Origin: Planktothrix tepida PCC 9214
Lineage (GTDB): Bacteria; Cyanobacteriota; Cyanobacteriia; Cyanobacteriales; Microcoleaceae
Direction: 5' to 3'
DNA length: 64,000 nucleotides
Assembly: GCF_900009145.1 (NCBI RefSeq)
Contig: NZ_LN889782.1
Location: forward strand, 133,128 to 197,127
Part shown: positions 1 to 9,520 of the stretch, one piece after another
How positions within the stretch are numbered: position 1 is the first letter of the stretch
Layout of the letters: every line of letters begins with the position of its first letter
Notes under the pieces: model-generated
Databases searched by the model: none
What the model saw: the letters and a program-made list of their open reading frames with translations, nothing else
What the model was told of the DNA's origin: nothing
Position numbers and translations under genes: made by a program

Positions 1-1509
1 GGATAATTGAAATTGATATTGATTGAGTTGGGGAGAATTAACAAGAATTTTGTCAGTGGGTTCTAGCAGCGTATTCATCATAACCAATAAAATGTTATCG
101 GTATAGAATCTAACTTTTTCAAAGGGTTTATCGGTTGGTTTTTGCTCAAATTGAACGTTAAAGCGATTCTCAGGATCAAAAAGATAAAGACCTTGAATTA
201 ATCCGGTTCTGTATACATAAGCTCCTCTATAGTTATCGGGAACACTGGTAATTATAGGTGATTCTATAGGAATTTTTTGCAAACTAGATAATAAACTTTG
301 AGAGAGTTCGCCTGCAAATTTCCAGTTTTGGTTAATAGAATGCAGGGATAATCCTAAACTGACTAATATAATCGAGGATAGAATTAAAGTCAGTTGAAAA
401 TTACTCACTAAAATTGTGATCACTAAGGCGATATAAATAGAGGTGAAACTAGAAGCCCAATATAAATAACGTTCTCCTTGGGTATCAAAGGGAGAGACAG
501 AAACATTAATAGCGGGTAAAACACAAATCCAAAATCCGACAATGAGTAAAATTAAGGTTTGAGGAATTTGAGAGTTTAGTTGATGTTTATAATAACTTAA
601 AAGGAAAACCAATAAAGAAATTAAAATAATGCCTATAAAATCTATAATCCAGACGGTAAAACTAGAAGCGTTAAATTGAGGAGGTAAAAAGCTACGAGGG
701 GGATAAATAATTAAATTGTATAAAATTTGAATGGGATTAAACTGAAGATGAATACCTTTTCCATATCCCCCGATAAAGGTTCCTAACTTTAGATATCGGC
801 AAACAAAATAAAACCCTAAGAATATTACATAAAATGAAACGATTGTCAAGAGTTTATTCAAAGTTCGAGGTTTTTCTTGTAAATATTGGTAGAGTTCATA
901 GGCTAAAATTAACCCTGGAAAACTGACAATTGATTCCTTACACAATAACGCGGCTAAAAAGGCGGCTAAAGATATCCATAATTGTAAGGGTTGATAAAAT
1001 TGTTTAAAGGTTAAATAAGTTGAAAAGGACAATAAGGCAAAAAACGTAGCAATAACATCCGTCCGAGCAGAAATCCAAGAAACAGCTTCTGAATGGGAAG
1101 GTAATAATAGAAAAATAAATCCAGCAAAATACGGAATAAATCGTTTTAATTTTAATTCTAATCTTAAATTTAAACTTAATAAATAGGTGATTCTTCCCAC
1201 CAAAAAAGAATTTCCTAAATGAAAGCCAAAATTAGTGAGATGGTAGCCAAAAGCATTTAACCCCCAAATTTGATAATCTAAAAAACTAATTAATCCCAAT
1301 AAAGGTCTAAAAAATAACGATTGACCGTGTTGTTGATTCATCCATAATCCCAACGGCCCTAATTTAGACAATAAGGCAATTAAAACAAAATCATCTGAGA
1401 GAAAAAAACTATTAAAAATGTTAGAATAAGCCATCACCCCCGTTAGGGTAATAATTCCCATTAAAATCATTGAATAACGATAGACTTTAGAGAAAGATTT
1501 TGTCTTCAT
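1..1509 (-). CDS. Multi-pass membrane glycosyltransferase, GT-C type (3' end beyond window)
   Basis: My translation of the minus strand from the ATG at 1509 stays open for 503 codons to the window edge, so the C-terminus is missing. The N-terminus has a membrane segment followed by a Ser-Asp-Asp-Phe motif near residue 35. An acidic DD/DE motif in the first extracytoplasmic loop is typical of GT-C enzymes that use lipid-linked sugars. Further on lies PSHSEAVSWISARTD, which resembles the HTEAV...R motif of TMTC/DUF1736-type mannosyltransferases, followed by about nine hydrophobic segments. It probably transfers a sugar from a polyprenyl-phosphate donor to a protein or surface glycan on the outer face of the membrane; substrate unknown. 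It is divergent from glmM. Family-level assignment only. Confidence 0.7.
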   Translation of the reverse strand, partial: MKTKSFSKVYRYSMILMGIITLTGVMAYSNIFNSFFLSDDFVLIALLSKLGPLGLWMNQQHGQSLFFRPLLGLISFLDYQIWGLNAFGYHLTNFGFHLGNSFLVGRITYLLSLNLRLELKLKRFIPYFAGFIFLLLPSHSEAVSWISARTDVIATFFALLSFSTYLTFKQFYQPLQLWISLAAFLAALLCKESIVSFPGLILAYELYQYLQEKPRTLNKLLTIVSFYVIFLGFYFVCRYLKLGTFIGGYGKGIHLQFNPIQILYNLIIYPPRSFLPPQFNASSFTVWIIDFIGIILISLLVFLLSYYKHQLNSQIPQTLILLIVGFWICVLPAINVSVSPFDTQGERYLYWASSFTSIYIALVITILVSNFQLTLILSSIILVSLGLSLHSINQNWKFAGELSQSLLSSLQKIPIESPIITSVPDNYRGAYVYRTGLIQGLYLFDPENRFNVQFEQKPTDKPFEKVRFYTDNILLVMMNTLLEPTDKILVNSPQLNQYQFQLS

Positions 1510-1767
1510 TACCGTGCTAAAATTTAGGCAAGCCTATTTGAGGTAGGTTTATTTAGTATCGAGTTTGGAGGTGTTCCTGTCAAGCCATTAATCTGTCTAA
1601 CACTATTGAAACGTTTGGTAAAATATAAATTTTCAACGCATAGTATTAAATGAGTGAATTTTTTACCTCGTCATTGTACATATCTTTGGCTAAAAGACTT
1701 CACCTCCGTTTCTGACGTGCTATGCTCCACAAAGAGTGTGTGAATATATTTAAGAAGAGTGAATTTT

Positions 1768-3243
1768 ATGGTCGCAATACCCCCTCAAACCCAGAACTTA
1801 AGTTCTTTCCAAAAAGAAGTCAACACCGCCCAACCTCGAACCATATCTCATTTCGGCTTTACCGATCAAGTTGGGGAACTCCCCAGCACCCCCCTATTTG
1901 GAACCGATGGTATCCGGGGACGGGTTGGAGGACTCCTGAGTGCCCCTCTGGCTTTACAAGTGGGCTTCTGGGCGGGTCAAGTTTTACGACAACAAGCCCA
2001 GCATCCCGGCCCGGTCATTTTAGGCCAAGATACCCGCACCTCTGGCAATATGTTAGCAATGGCCCTTTCTGCCGGATTAATTGCAGCCGGGTTAGAAGTC
2101 TGGCACATTGGAGTTTGTCCCACACCGGGAGTCGCTTATTTAACCTCCCAGTCTGAAGCCCTGGGTGGAGTGATGATTTCCGCCAGCCACAACCCCCCAG
2201 AAGACAACGGAATTAAATTTTTTGGAAAAGATGGTACAAAACTATCCACCGCCCTACAACAGCAAATAGAAGCCGGAATTAGAGGAAATGCCGATTTTCC
2301 GATTGTTTATAGTGACTGCGGCCAGCACTATTACCGTCCAGAACTGATTCAACAGTATGCCCAATCTCTACATGGGCCGTTACTCCCCCTCACCAATTTA
2401 CACCGAATGCGGGTGGTTTTAGATTTAGCTTGGGGCGCCGCCGTTCCCCTCGCCGCCCAAGTATTCACAGAAATGGGGGCTGAGGTGATTTGTCTCCATG
2501 ATCAACCCAATGGCCATCAAATTAACGTTAATTGTGGGTCTACCCATTTACAACAGCTACAACAAGCAGTTTTAGAATATAATGCCGATATTGGATTTGC
2601 CTTTGATGGAGATGCAGATCGAGTTTTAGCGGTTGATGGTCAAGGGCGGGCTGTTGATGGAGATTATATTCTGTATTTTTGGGGCCAAACCCTCAGCCAA
2701 GCCGAACAACTCCCCGACAATTTAATTATTTCAACGGTAATGGCTAACCTCGGTTTTGAACGAGCTTGGCAACAGTTCGGGGGCCAATTGATTCGTACCC
2801 CCGTCGGCGACCAACACGTTCACGCTGAAATGAAACGCACCGGGGCGATGTTAGGGGGTGAACAGTCGGGACATATTCTCTGTCACCATTATGGAATTAG
2901 TGGGGATGGGTTACTGACGGCTTTACATTTAGCAGCCTTAGTCAAACGTTCCGGTCAATCTTTAGCAGAATTAGTCAATCAAAGTTTCCAAACCTATCCC
3001 CAACTGTTAAAAAATATCCGAGTTGAAGATGTGTATCAACGCCGTCATTGGCAAGAGTGTGAACCATTGATGAAAACCATTGAAACCGCAGAAGCTGCGA
3101 TGGGAAATCAAGGCAGAATTTTGGTTCGTGCATCAGGAACAGAACCCCTGATTAGAGTTATGGTAGAAGCAAAGAGTGCAGATTTAGCCGACTATTGGGC
3201 AAATCAGTTAGTATTAGTCGTTCAGCAACATTTAGCCGTTTAA
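1768..3243 (+). CDS. glmM: Phosphoglucosamine mutase GlmM
   Basis: Interconverts glucosamine-6-phosphate and glucosamine-1-phosphate, feeding UDP-GlcNAc for peptidoglycan and surface glycans (cytoplasm). The 491-residue product has the family landmarks in order: FGTDGIRG near residue 44, the phosphoserine loop [11 protein letters not shown] with catalytic Ser140, the metal-binding DGDADR at 280-285, GEQSGH near 366, and the phosphate-binding [11 protein letters not shown] near 450. I chose the ATG at 1768 because a purine-rich AAGAAGAG lies about nine bases upstream; an in-frame GTG at 1759 would overlap that site. About 40 residues precede the first conserved motif, longer than in the E. coli enzyme. 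A second phosphohexomutase lies at 12912. Confidence 0.93.
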   Translation: MVAIPPQTQNLSSFQKEVNTAQPRTISHFGFTDQVGELPSTPLFGTDGIRGRVGGLLSAPLALQVGFWAGQVLRQQAQHPGPVILGQDTRTSGNMLAMALSAGLIAAGLEVWHIGVCPTPGVAYLTSQSEALGGVMISASHNPPEDNGIKFFGKDGTKLSTALQQQIEAGIRGNADFPIVYSDCGQHYYRPELIQQYAQSLHGPLLPLTNLHRMRVVLDLAWGAAVPLAAQVFTEMGAEVICLHDQPNGHQINVNCGSTHLQQLQQAVLEYNADIGFAFDGDADRVLAVDGQGRAVDGDYILYFWGQTLSQAEQLPDNLIISTVMANLGFERAWQQFGGQLIRTPVGDQHVHAEMKRTGAMLGGEQSGHILCHHYGISGDGLLTALHLAALVKRSGQSLAELVNQSFQTYPQLLKNIRVEDVYQRRHWQECEPLMKTIETAEAAMGNQGRILVRASGTEPLIRVMVEAKSADLADYWANQLVLVVQQHLAV

Positions 3244-3264
3244 CGTTTTTTAAATACAGACTTT

Positions 3265-3325
3265 ATCGCTGGTCAGGAAGAGTTCGATTATCGCACCATC
3301 CGCCAGCGATTTCGTTTGTTGTTTT
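3265..3325 (+). terminator. Possible terminator after glmM
   Basis: An 8-bp perfect inverted repeat, ATCGCTGG at 3265-3272 and CCAGCGAT at 3303-3310, is followed by a T-rich run. The 30-base loop is long for an intrinsic terminator, so this may instead be a small structured element. Confidence 0.35.
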
Positions 3326-3427
3326 TCCACAGCCCCTTAAAACTTGATCTATAATGAAGGCTAAATTTATAGCATCTATTTTTTTAATCCCTAACAAATA
3401 ACTTCTGACTCCTAACTCTTAACTCCA

Positions 3428-5044
3428 ATGGTTACAAAAGCCAAAAAAAAGCGAAAGAAGGTTAAAAAAAAAGCTAAAGCCAAAAAACCTACATTAAGTA
3501 AACAAGAAATTAAACTTCGCCAAAAGCAACGAGTAAAAGCGATTCAAAAAGTTATTTCTTCATCATCAGGAATTATCACAACGGCTGTTGTTGTGGGAGC
3601 GATTTTATTTGTGGTTGCTGGCCCTAAATTAGCGATCGCCGGGGGAGGAGGAATTTTAGTGGTTTCCCTATCCTATCTTTACCCAGATATGGCATTATGG
3701 GGATTTTTAATTTACCTCCCCTTTAATGGCACAGTTACCTATTGGATTGGGGGAGGAAGCCCCATTTTTCAACTCGCTAAAGATGGCTTTTATTTTCCAG
3801 CCTTATTTGCCAAATATAAGGAATGGAAACGCAAAGGAATGCCCATGATTGTTCCTAAAGCCTTAAAGCAACCTTTGATGGTACTTCTTGCCATCTGTGG
3901 TTTAACGTTACTCTTAGTTAATGGATTACAACAACTCAAACCCGAAGGCGGCGACAAACCCATTTTGCTCGGACTTATGGGGTTAAAATCCTTTATTGGA
4001 TACTTGCCATTAATTACCTGTTCTTACTACCAAATTAAAGGAAAAAAAGAACTCTTATTTTTAACTCGTTTAACCTTGGTTTTAGCCATCATTTGTTGTG
4101 TTTTAGGAGTCATTCAATATCAAATGCTGGCTAGTGGTCGTTGTAAAGGAACCGGTGACCTCACCGGAGATGATTTATTTAAAGCTACCATTGATGCTAA
4201 ATGTTTTGTGGGCGGATCTTTAGTCTTTAGTCCCTCCCAAAATATGATTCGTTTACCGGGAACTTTTGTGGCACCTTGGCAATGGGCTTGGTTTTTAATT
4301 GCTAATGCTTTTTTTACCTTTGCGAGTGCTTTTAGTGATCCATCTCCCCTCTGGCGAACAATGGGTTTAGTCGGAATGGCACTGGTATTTGTAAATGCTG
4401 TGATTTCCGGTCAACGAATTGCCTTAGCGTTAGTTCCCGTTGTCACCATTATTCTATTAGTTTTAACTGGACAAGTTGCCAACTTAAAACGATTTCTTCC
4501 CATTGTCGCCGGACTCGGTTTAGTATTAGGAATTGCAGCAGCAGCCAGCCCCGCATTTTTGCAAGAACGAATTGATAGTTTTGTCAGTCGTTGGAATGCT
4601 TCACCCCCCACCGATTTCATCTCAGAACAGTTTGGAAACAGTAGCGGAGGACAAAAAGGGATTTTAGGAAAAGGGTTAGGACGAGCAACCAATGCAGCTC
4701 GCATTTTTGGAAAAACTCAGTTGATTGAAACCTACTATCCTAAAATGATTTTTGAAATAGGGCCAATTGGAGTCGCAGGTTTTCTCTATCTCGTTACAAC
4801 CATGACTATTGTTGGGTTTAAATCCTATCGTTCTGTGAAAGATAAAAATTTACGGAGTTTTGGGGCTTCTTTTTGGGTTTTTGTGTTAGTCATTAGTTAC
4901 AATACCTATTATTACCCTCTGGATGTTGATCCAGTTACAGTTTATTATTGGTATTTTGCAGGTGTCCTCTTTAAATTACCCGAAATTGATCGGGAAGAAC
5001 GGAAAAAACTGATCGAAGCAGGTGAACTTGATCCAGATTCTTAA
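3428..5044 (+). CDS. hpsL: HpsL-like polysaccharide polymerase/ligase membrane protein
   Basis: A 538-residue integral membrane protein. The first 40 residues are almost all Lys/Arg, then about ten hydrophobic segments follow with a large loop around 240-290, the general layout of O-antigen ligase/Wzy-type proteins. The Lys-rich tail, the segment LIYLPFNGTVTYWIGGG and the two following glycosyltransferase genes match my memory of the cyanobacterial hormogonium-polysaccharide protein HpsL. It probably polymerises or ligates exopolysaccharide units for motility slime. It starts at the ATG after a C/T-rich stretch without a clear ribosome site. The gene name rests on recall of the family, not on a search. 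Confidence 0.62.
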   Translation: MVTKAKKKRKKVKKKAKAKKPTLSKQEIKLRQKQRVKAIQKVISSSSGIITTAVVVGAILFVVAGPKLAIAGGGGILVVSLSYLYPDMALWGFLIYLPFNGTVTYWIGGGSPIFQLAKDGFYFPALFAKYKEWKRKGMPMIVPKALKQPLMVLLAICGLTLLLVNGLQQLKPEGGDKPILLGLMGLKSFIGYLPLITCSYYQIKGKKELLFLTRLTLVLAIICCVLGVIQYQMLASGRCKGTGDLTGDDLFKATIDAKCFVGGSLVFSPSQNMIRLPGTFVAPWQWAWFLIANAFFTFASAFSDPSPLWRTMGLVGMALVFVNAVISGQRIALALVPVVTIILLVLTGQVANLKRFLPIVAGLGLVLGIAAAASPAFLQERIDSFVSRWNASPPTDFISEQFGNSSGGQKGILGKGLGRATNAARIFGKTQLIETYYPKMIFEIGPIGVAGFLYLVTTMTIVGFKSYRSVKDKNLRSFGASFWVFVLVISYNTYYYPLDVDPVTVYYWYFAGVLFKLPEIDREERKKLIEAGELDPDS

Positions 5045-5136
5045 ATCATGATCTGAATCATTCAGTGGGTGCATTGAGAGTAATTTTTTATAAAAACTAT
5101 CCAATCAACGGTTAAACAATTTAAGGAGAAGAACTC

Positions 5137-6126
5137 ATGAATTTACCCTTAATTTCTGTTATTATTCCAACCTACAACCGAGAACAAGTATTACGAGAAA
5201 CCTTAGCAGAAGTCTTCAAACAAAATTATCCGAATTTTGAAGTTTTAGTGGTGGATCAAACCCCAACCCACGAACCCGAAACCCAAGCTTATTTAGAAGA
5301 ATTAGCCCAAGCTAAAAAAATCAAATGGTATCGTTTAGATTGGGCGAGTTTACCCGGTGCTAGAAATTACGCTGTCCGGCGTTCTCAAGGCGATATTCTT
5401 TTATTCATTGATGATGATGTTCAACTTCCTGAAGGGTTTTTAATGGCTCATGCTCACAATTATATTCCTGGAGAAACTTCTGCACCCGAAAAGATTGGAG
5501 CCGTTGCTGGACGAGTTTTTGATCGTATGAAATTAAGTGATTCCGGTGGAGAATTAACCATTGAAAATTTGCCTCCCGAAGCTTATGATCCTGGCATTGC
5601 TTGGTATCATATTGATTTAGTTCATACCATTAAACCTCAACAAGTAATTTCTGCTAGAGGATGTAATATGTCCTTCCGCCGAGAAATTTTTGATCAATTT
5701 GGGTTAACCTTTGATGAACGATTTAAAGGCAGTGCGGTGCGAGAAGAATCGGATTTTTGTTTAAGATTAAGACAAACAGGTTATGTGATTTGGTATGACC
5801 CGGACGCTTATTTAATTCATTTGGGAGAAGAAGCGGGAGGGTGTCATGATATGAGTACCCGTTCTGTTCAATATCAGATTACCTTTTATCATAATCACTT
5901 CTTGATGGGTTTAAAAAACTTAACTCCGGGTCAATGTTTCCGCTTTTTTGCTAAATTATTCGATTGTCATGTTTTAGGTCATCCCCCTTGTAATAAAAGT
6001 GGTTCTCCTCTCAAAATTATCAGCCGTTTCTTCTTCTATAAATTAGGCTTACTTAAAGCATTAGGAACCTGGATTACATCCCTTTGGGATCAAGGACAAA
6101 TTTACACACAACAAGACCATCTATAG
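5137..6126 (+). CDS. hpsN: Family 2 glycosyltransferase (HpsN-like)
   Basis: A 329-residue GT-A glycosyltransferase. It begins with SVIIPTYNREQVLRETL, typical of the GT2 nucleotide-binding strand, and has a metal-binding DDD (FIDDDVQLP, near residue 90) and an acceptor-side motif VREESDFCLRLR near 200. It should transfer a sugar from an NDP-sugar at the cytoplasmic face. AAGGAGAAG sits just upstream of the ATG. It lies 92 bases after the HpsL-like gene and before a GT4 gene, so the three look like one exopolysaccharide operon. The HpsN name is inferred from this order; the GT2 assignment itself is secure. Confidence 0.75.
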   Translation: MNLPLISVIIPTYNREQVLRETLAEVFKQNYPNFEVLVVDQTPTHEPETQAYLEELAQAKKIKWYRLDWASLPGARNYAVRRSQGDILLFIDDDVQLPEGFLMAHAHNYIPGETSAPEKIGAVAGRVFDRMKLSDSGGELTIENLPPEAYDPGIAWYHIDLVHTIKPQQVISARGCNMSFRREIFDQFGLTFDERFKGSAVREESDFCLRLRQTGYVIWYDPDAYLIHLGEEAGGCHDMSTRSVQYQITFYHNHFLMGLKNLTPGQCFRFFAKLFDCHVLGHPPCNKSGSPLKIISRFFFYKLGLLKALGTWITSLWDQGQIYTQQDHL

Positions 6127-6135
6127 TCTCACCTG

Positions 6136-6158
6136 CTGTTGCTCAATCACAGCAACAG
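6136..6158 (+). repeat. Hairpin between the two glycosyltransferase genes
   Basis: CTGTTGCT at 6136-6143 and AGCAACAG at 6151-6158 form an 8-bp perfect stem with a 7-base loop, 53 bases before the next start codon. No long T-run follows, so it could be an mRNA-stabilising or attenuating hairpin inside the operon rather than a strong terminator. Confidence 0.5.
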
Positions 6159-6211
6159 TTTGATCAGAATTATTCACCCGACCCAGAAAACCGTTAATTA
6201 GGAGGAAATTA

Positions 6212-7384
6212 ATGAAAATTTTAGTTGCAAGTCATACCTATATTGTTGACTTAAACCGAGAAAAATTCAGAGCCTTAGCTCGTTTACAGCCTAATATCGA
6301 AGTAACCCTTGTTGTTCCCAAACGTTGGCGACCCGGAGGGGTTCAAAATAAAATTATTGAGTGTCAATATTTGGATGAAGGGAATTTTAAGGTTGTTCCT
6401 GTTTCTAATTTCAGCGAAAATAACCAAGGTTTACTCACCTTTGGCTTGGATTTAGTTTCCCTTTTAAAAACCTTTAATCCGGATATTATTCAAGTTGAAC
6501 AAGGGTCTAAAGCCTTAACCTATACTCAATTAATTACCTTGAATAACCTTCTGGGTTTAAAAGCAAAAAACGTCTTTTTTACTTGGTGGAATTTGCCTTA
6601 TGAATTAAAATTTCCCGTTTCTGTGTTAGAATCCTATAACCTAAAATATACCGATGGTATTGTTGTTGGAAATCAAGACGGAAAAGATATTTTAAAACAA
6701 AAAGGATATACCAGAAAAATTGAAGTCATGCCCCAATTAGGCGTTGATGAAAACCTGTTTAAACCCGAACCCCAACCCCAATTAAAAGCCGAATTAGGAA
6801 TTAACCCGGATGAATTTGTTGTCGGGTTTGTGGGGCGGTTTGTTGAAGAAAAAGGATTGATGACTTTAGCAAAAGCCTTAGCTGGGTTAAAAGATTATTC
6901 TTGGAAATGGATATTATTAGGTCGGGGGGAATTGCGATCACAACTTTTAGAAATGGCTGAGAATTTAGGATTTAAAAACCGATTAGTTTTAATAGAAAGT
7001 GTCCCTCATGATCAGGTACAACGCTATATTAATTTAATGGATACCCTGGTTTTACCCTCAGAAACAACCTACAAATTTAAAACCCTAACGGCTGTGGGGT
7101 GGAAAGAACAATTTGGTCATGTTTTAATTGAAGCAATGGCTTGTCAAGTTCCCGTAATTGGTTCTGACTCCGGCGAAATTCCCCACGTTATTTCAGATAC
7201 AGGATTAATCTTTCCTGAAGGCAATGAACACGCTTTACGAGATGTTCTCAGCCAGTTAATCACACAGCCAGAATTCGCAAAACAGTTAGGACAACGAGGC
7301 TATCAACGGGTAATGACGCACTACACTAATACAGCACTGGCTCAAGAATTATTGGCTTTTTATCAGCAACTGCTCACTAATTAA
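6212..7384 (+). CDS. hpsO: Family 4 glycosyltransferase (HpsO-like)
   Basis: A 390-residue GT-B retaining glycosyltransferase. The C-terminal half holds the GT4 core: VGFVGRFVEEKGL near residue 205 and the donor-site motif FGHVLIEAMACQVPVIGSD near 305-325 with the E-x7-E spacing. The start is well supported by TAGGAGGA seven bases before the ATG. As the third gene of the hps-like block it probably adds one sugar of the exopolysaccharide repeat unit. HpsO is inferred from context; GT4 is clear from sequence. Confidence 0.75.
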   Translation: MKILVASHTYIVDLNREKFRALARLQPNIEVTLVVPKRWRPGGVQNKIIECQYLDEGNFKVVPVSNFSENNQGLLTFGLDLVSLLKTFNPDIIQVEQGSKALTYTQLITLNNLLGLKAKNVFFTWWNLPYELKFPVSVLESYNLKYTDGIVVGNQDGKDILKQKGYTRKIEVMPQLGVDENLFKPEPQPQLKAELGINPDEFVVGFVGRFVEEKGLMTLAKALAGLKDYSWKWILLGRGELRSQLLEMAENLGFKNRLVLIESVPHDQVQRYINLMDTLVLPSETTYKFKTLTAVGWKEQFGHVLIEAMACQVPVIGSDSGEIPHVISDTGLIFPEGNEHALRDVLSQLITQPEFAKQLGQRGYQRVMTHYTNTALAQELLAFYQQLLTN

Positions 7385-7445
7385 GTTATAGCATTTTAGG
7401 AAATTACCTCTAAATGATCTTACCTGAGAATCAGATACAGAGAAG

Positions 7446-7491
7446 TTAGACTTAAGATAGTTGGTATGAAACTACCATTAGCTTAGTCTAA
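7446..7491. repeat. Nested inverted repeat after the hps-like block
   Basis: Outer arms TTAGACTTAAG (7446-7456) and CTTAGTCTAA (7482-7491) pair with one bulge; inner arms TGGTA (7462-7466) and TACCA (7473-7477) pair around a short loop. It lies between the polysaccharide genes and an AT-rich unknown gene and may be a terminator or a small foldback element. Confidence 0.45.
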
Positions 7492-7589
7492 AACTTGGTA
7501 TTCTTCATAAAGAATGCTAAAATAAGGCTGTATTCTATATCTCCGTACCTTATGGCCATAATTTTTTGGCAAGGTTGGATAATATTTTA

Positions 7590-8081
7590 ATGTCAAAAGT
7601 AAGAATTAATAAGCAGTACAATTTATTATGTTGCATAAAATTTCCTGAATCAAGTTATTATCAAGAAATCAGAATTGTAAATCCTCAAAACTTTAGCAAG
7701 GATTTTTTGATTACCTTTGATCGTGTTTTAAATTTAACAGAAATAGATCCTGATTTAGATGAGGAAGAGGAAGATGAGATCTTAAATCCTTCAAATTATG
7801 CAATCTCACAATCAGTGGAAAAATTGACCCAACTATATCAAAAATTAAATCAATCTTTTCCTCGTGGTTTCTCCTCTTTGGAAAGTCGAGGAGGAGTTGA
7901 TTTGATTTGGTCTAATCAAGATTTTGACAAAGAAGTTTGGGTTAAAATTCCTTTTAATAGCCAGCTTGAAGAGTCTGTTTATTATAGAAAAGGCAATGAT
8001 AGCGAGTTAATTAAGAATCCTTCCTTAGAGAAAGTTTCTGACCTTCTTTTCTGGCTCTCTAATCAGCAACCTATTATTTAG
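7590..8081 (+). CDS. Hypothetical protein, 163 aa
   Basis: I do not recognise this family. The ATG at 7590 is preferred; a TTG eight codons upstream (7566) is also in frame. The product is soluble-looking with an acidic patch DPDLDEEEEDE near residues 56-66, no signal peptide and no membrane segment. The central part reads like a small alpha/beta domain (GGVDLIWSNQDFDKEVWVKI). The gene is more AT-rich than its neighbours, and a 58-codon gene follows 23 bases later in the same direction, so the two may form a small accessory cassette. Confidence 0.5.
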   Translation: MSKVRINKQYNLLCCIKFPESSYYQEIRIVNPQNFSKDFLITFDRVLNLTEIDPDLDEEEEDEILNPSNYAISQSVEKLTQLYQKLNQSFPRGFSSLESRGGVDLIWSNQDFDKEVWVKIPFNSQLEESVYYRKGNDSELIKNPSLEKVSDLLFWLSNQQPII

Positions 8082-8104
8082 TTAAGCATCTGTGGATAAA
8101 TTAT

Positions 8105-8281
8105 ATGATGATACGATACTGTATCGAGCTATTACAAAAAAAGCCTGATCATGTAAAAATTATTAATGTTCCTAATCCTGAAACCCAGGAAAAAGAAGCA
8201 AAAGATATTGCGGCTAAGTTAGCTAAAAGAGCACAGTTGGTTTTAGATTGTTTAGATAATCCTATTATCAATAAAAAGTAG
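8105..8281 (+). CDS. Small hypothetical protein, 58 aa
   Basis: ATG at 8105 (a second ATG follows at 8108) opens a 58-codon frame ending with TAG at 8279-8281. The product is Lys-rich and mostly helical by eye (EKEAKDIAAKLAKRAQLVLD near residues 30-48). It lies 23 bases after the 163-residue hypothetical gene. Reality is supported by position and uninterrupted frame only; the small-protein-after-larger-protein arrangement is compatible with a cognate pair, but nothing shows its function. Confidence 0.4.
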   Translation: MMIRYCIELLQKKPDHVKIINVPNPETQEKEAKDIAAKLAKRAQLVLDCLDNPIINKK

Positions 8282-8474
8282 ATTCCTATTATATTTAATT
8301 ATCTCCTTCTTCTCCGTTGATGTTGAGGTTTAACATTACAAATGATTTGGCTTACTCCAAGTTTTGTGAAAAGCTAATAGGCTTTGCTTGGTTGGGTATT
8401 TTTGAGGCTTAGGGATCAAACATCCCCGTTTTCAGATAAAATCTTAAAAAAGATTCACCCCTGTAATAGTAAAT

Positions 8475-9461
8475 TTGAGTGTGGCTACTTCCAATCGAAA
8501 ACCAATTCTCCTTGACTTTGAAAAACCTCTAGTCGAACTAGAAAGCCGTATTGACCAAATTCGTCAATTGGCGAGTGAAAATGGTGTGGATGTGTCCGAA
8601 GAAATTCGACAACTCGAAACCCGCGCCAATCAACTACGACAAGAAATTTTCAGTAGTTTATCTCCCCTACAACGGCTACAACTCGCCCGCCATCCCCGAC
8701 GACCCAGTACCTTAGATTATATTCAGGCGATGACCGATGAATGGATGGAACTCCATGGCGATCGCCGAGGCTATGATGATCCGGCCTTAGTGGGAGGAGT
8801 TGCCCGTTTAGGGGGACAACCTGTGATGATTCTAGGCCATCAAAAAGGACGGGATACCAAAGATAATGTCGCCCGTAATTTTGGCATGGCAGCCCCCGGA
8901 GGCTATCGCAAAGCTATGCGGTTAATGGAACACGCCAACCGTTTTGGAATGCCCATTCTCACGTTTATTGATACTCCGGGGGCTTGGGCTGGGGTAGACG
9001 CGGAAAAACTCGGTCAAGGCGAAGCCATTGCCTATAACCTCCGAGAGATGTTTGATTTAGACGTTCCGATTATTTGTACAGTTATTGGTGAAGGGGGTTC
9101 GGGTGGGGCGTTAGGGATTGGAGTTGGAGAAAAACTCCTGATGTTAGAACATTCTGTCTATACCGTCGCCACTCCTGAAGCCTGTGCTGCGATTTTGTGG
9201 AAAGATGCGGGTCAAGCACCCCAAGCTGCCCAAGCCCTGAAAATTACCTCCCAAGATCTCAAACAATTAGGCATTATTGATGAAGTTGTATCTGAACCCG
9301 ATGGGGGAGCCCATAGCAACCCTTTAAAAGCGGCAGAACTGCTCAAAAATGCGCTCTTAAAATCCTTAGCTGAACTCCTTCCTTTAACGTCCCAGCAGCG
9401 TCGAGAAATGCGATATCAGAAGTTCAGAAATATTGGGGTTTTTGCCGAAGCCAAAGTTTAA
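8475..9461 (+). CDS. accA: Acetyl-CoA carboxylase carboxyltransferase subunit alpha
   Basis: Alpha subunit of the carboxyltransferase half of acetyl-CoA carboxylase, which moves carboxyl from carboxybiotin to acetyl-CoA to make malonyl-CoA for fatty acids. The 328-residue length is standard. The N-terminus [21 protein letters not shown], the glycine-rich [15 protein letters not shown] near residue 210 and [20 protein letters not shown] are characteristic of AccA. The start is either TTG at 8475 or GTG at 8481; neither has a strong ribosome site. accD is not in this window, as is common in cyanobacteria where acc genes are dispersed. Confidence 0.95.
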   Translation: MSVATSNRKPILLDFEKPLVELESRIDQIRQLASENGVDVSEEIRQLETRANQLRQEIFSSLSPLQRLQLARHPRRPSTLDYIQAMTDEWMELHGDRRGYDDPALVGGVARLGGQPVMILGHQKGRDTKDNVARNFGMAAPGGYRKAMRLMEHANRFGMPILTFIDTPGAWAGVDAEKLGQGEAIAYNLREMFDLDVPIICTVIGEGGSGGALGIGVGEKLLMLEHSVYTVATPEACAAILWKDAGQAPQAAQALKITSQDLKQLGIIDEVVSEPDGGAHSNPLKAAELLKNALLKSLAELLPLTSQQRREMRYQKFRNIGVFAEAKV

Positions 9462-9520
9462 CGATCAGATCATACCAGGGAGAAAAAAGTAGCAGTCAGA
9501 AAATCAAAAGATTTGAAAAT

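Noticed and set aside
1722-2156. Plus-strand open frame of 144 codons overlapping the glmM start
   Set aside because: Out of frame with glmM, Pro/Arg/Ser-rich translation with no domain character; a shadow of the real gene.
7553-7592. ATG at 7553 as the start of the 163-residue hypothetical gene
   Set aside because: It is in a different frame and reaches a stop after 12 codons.
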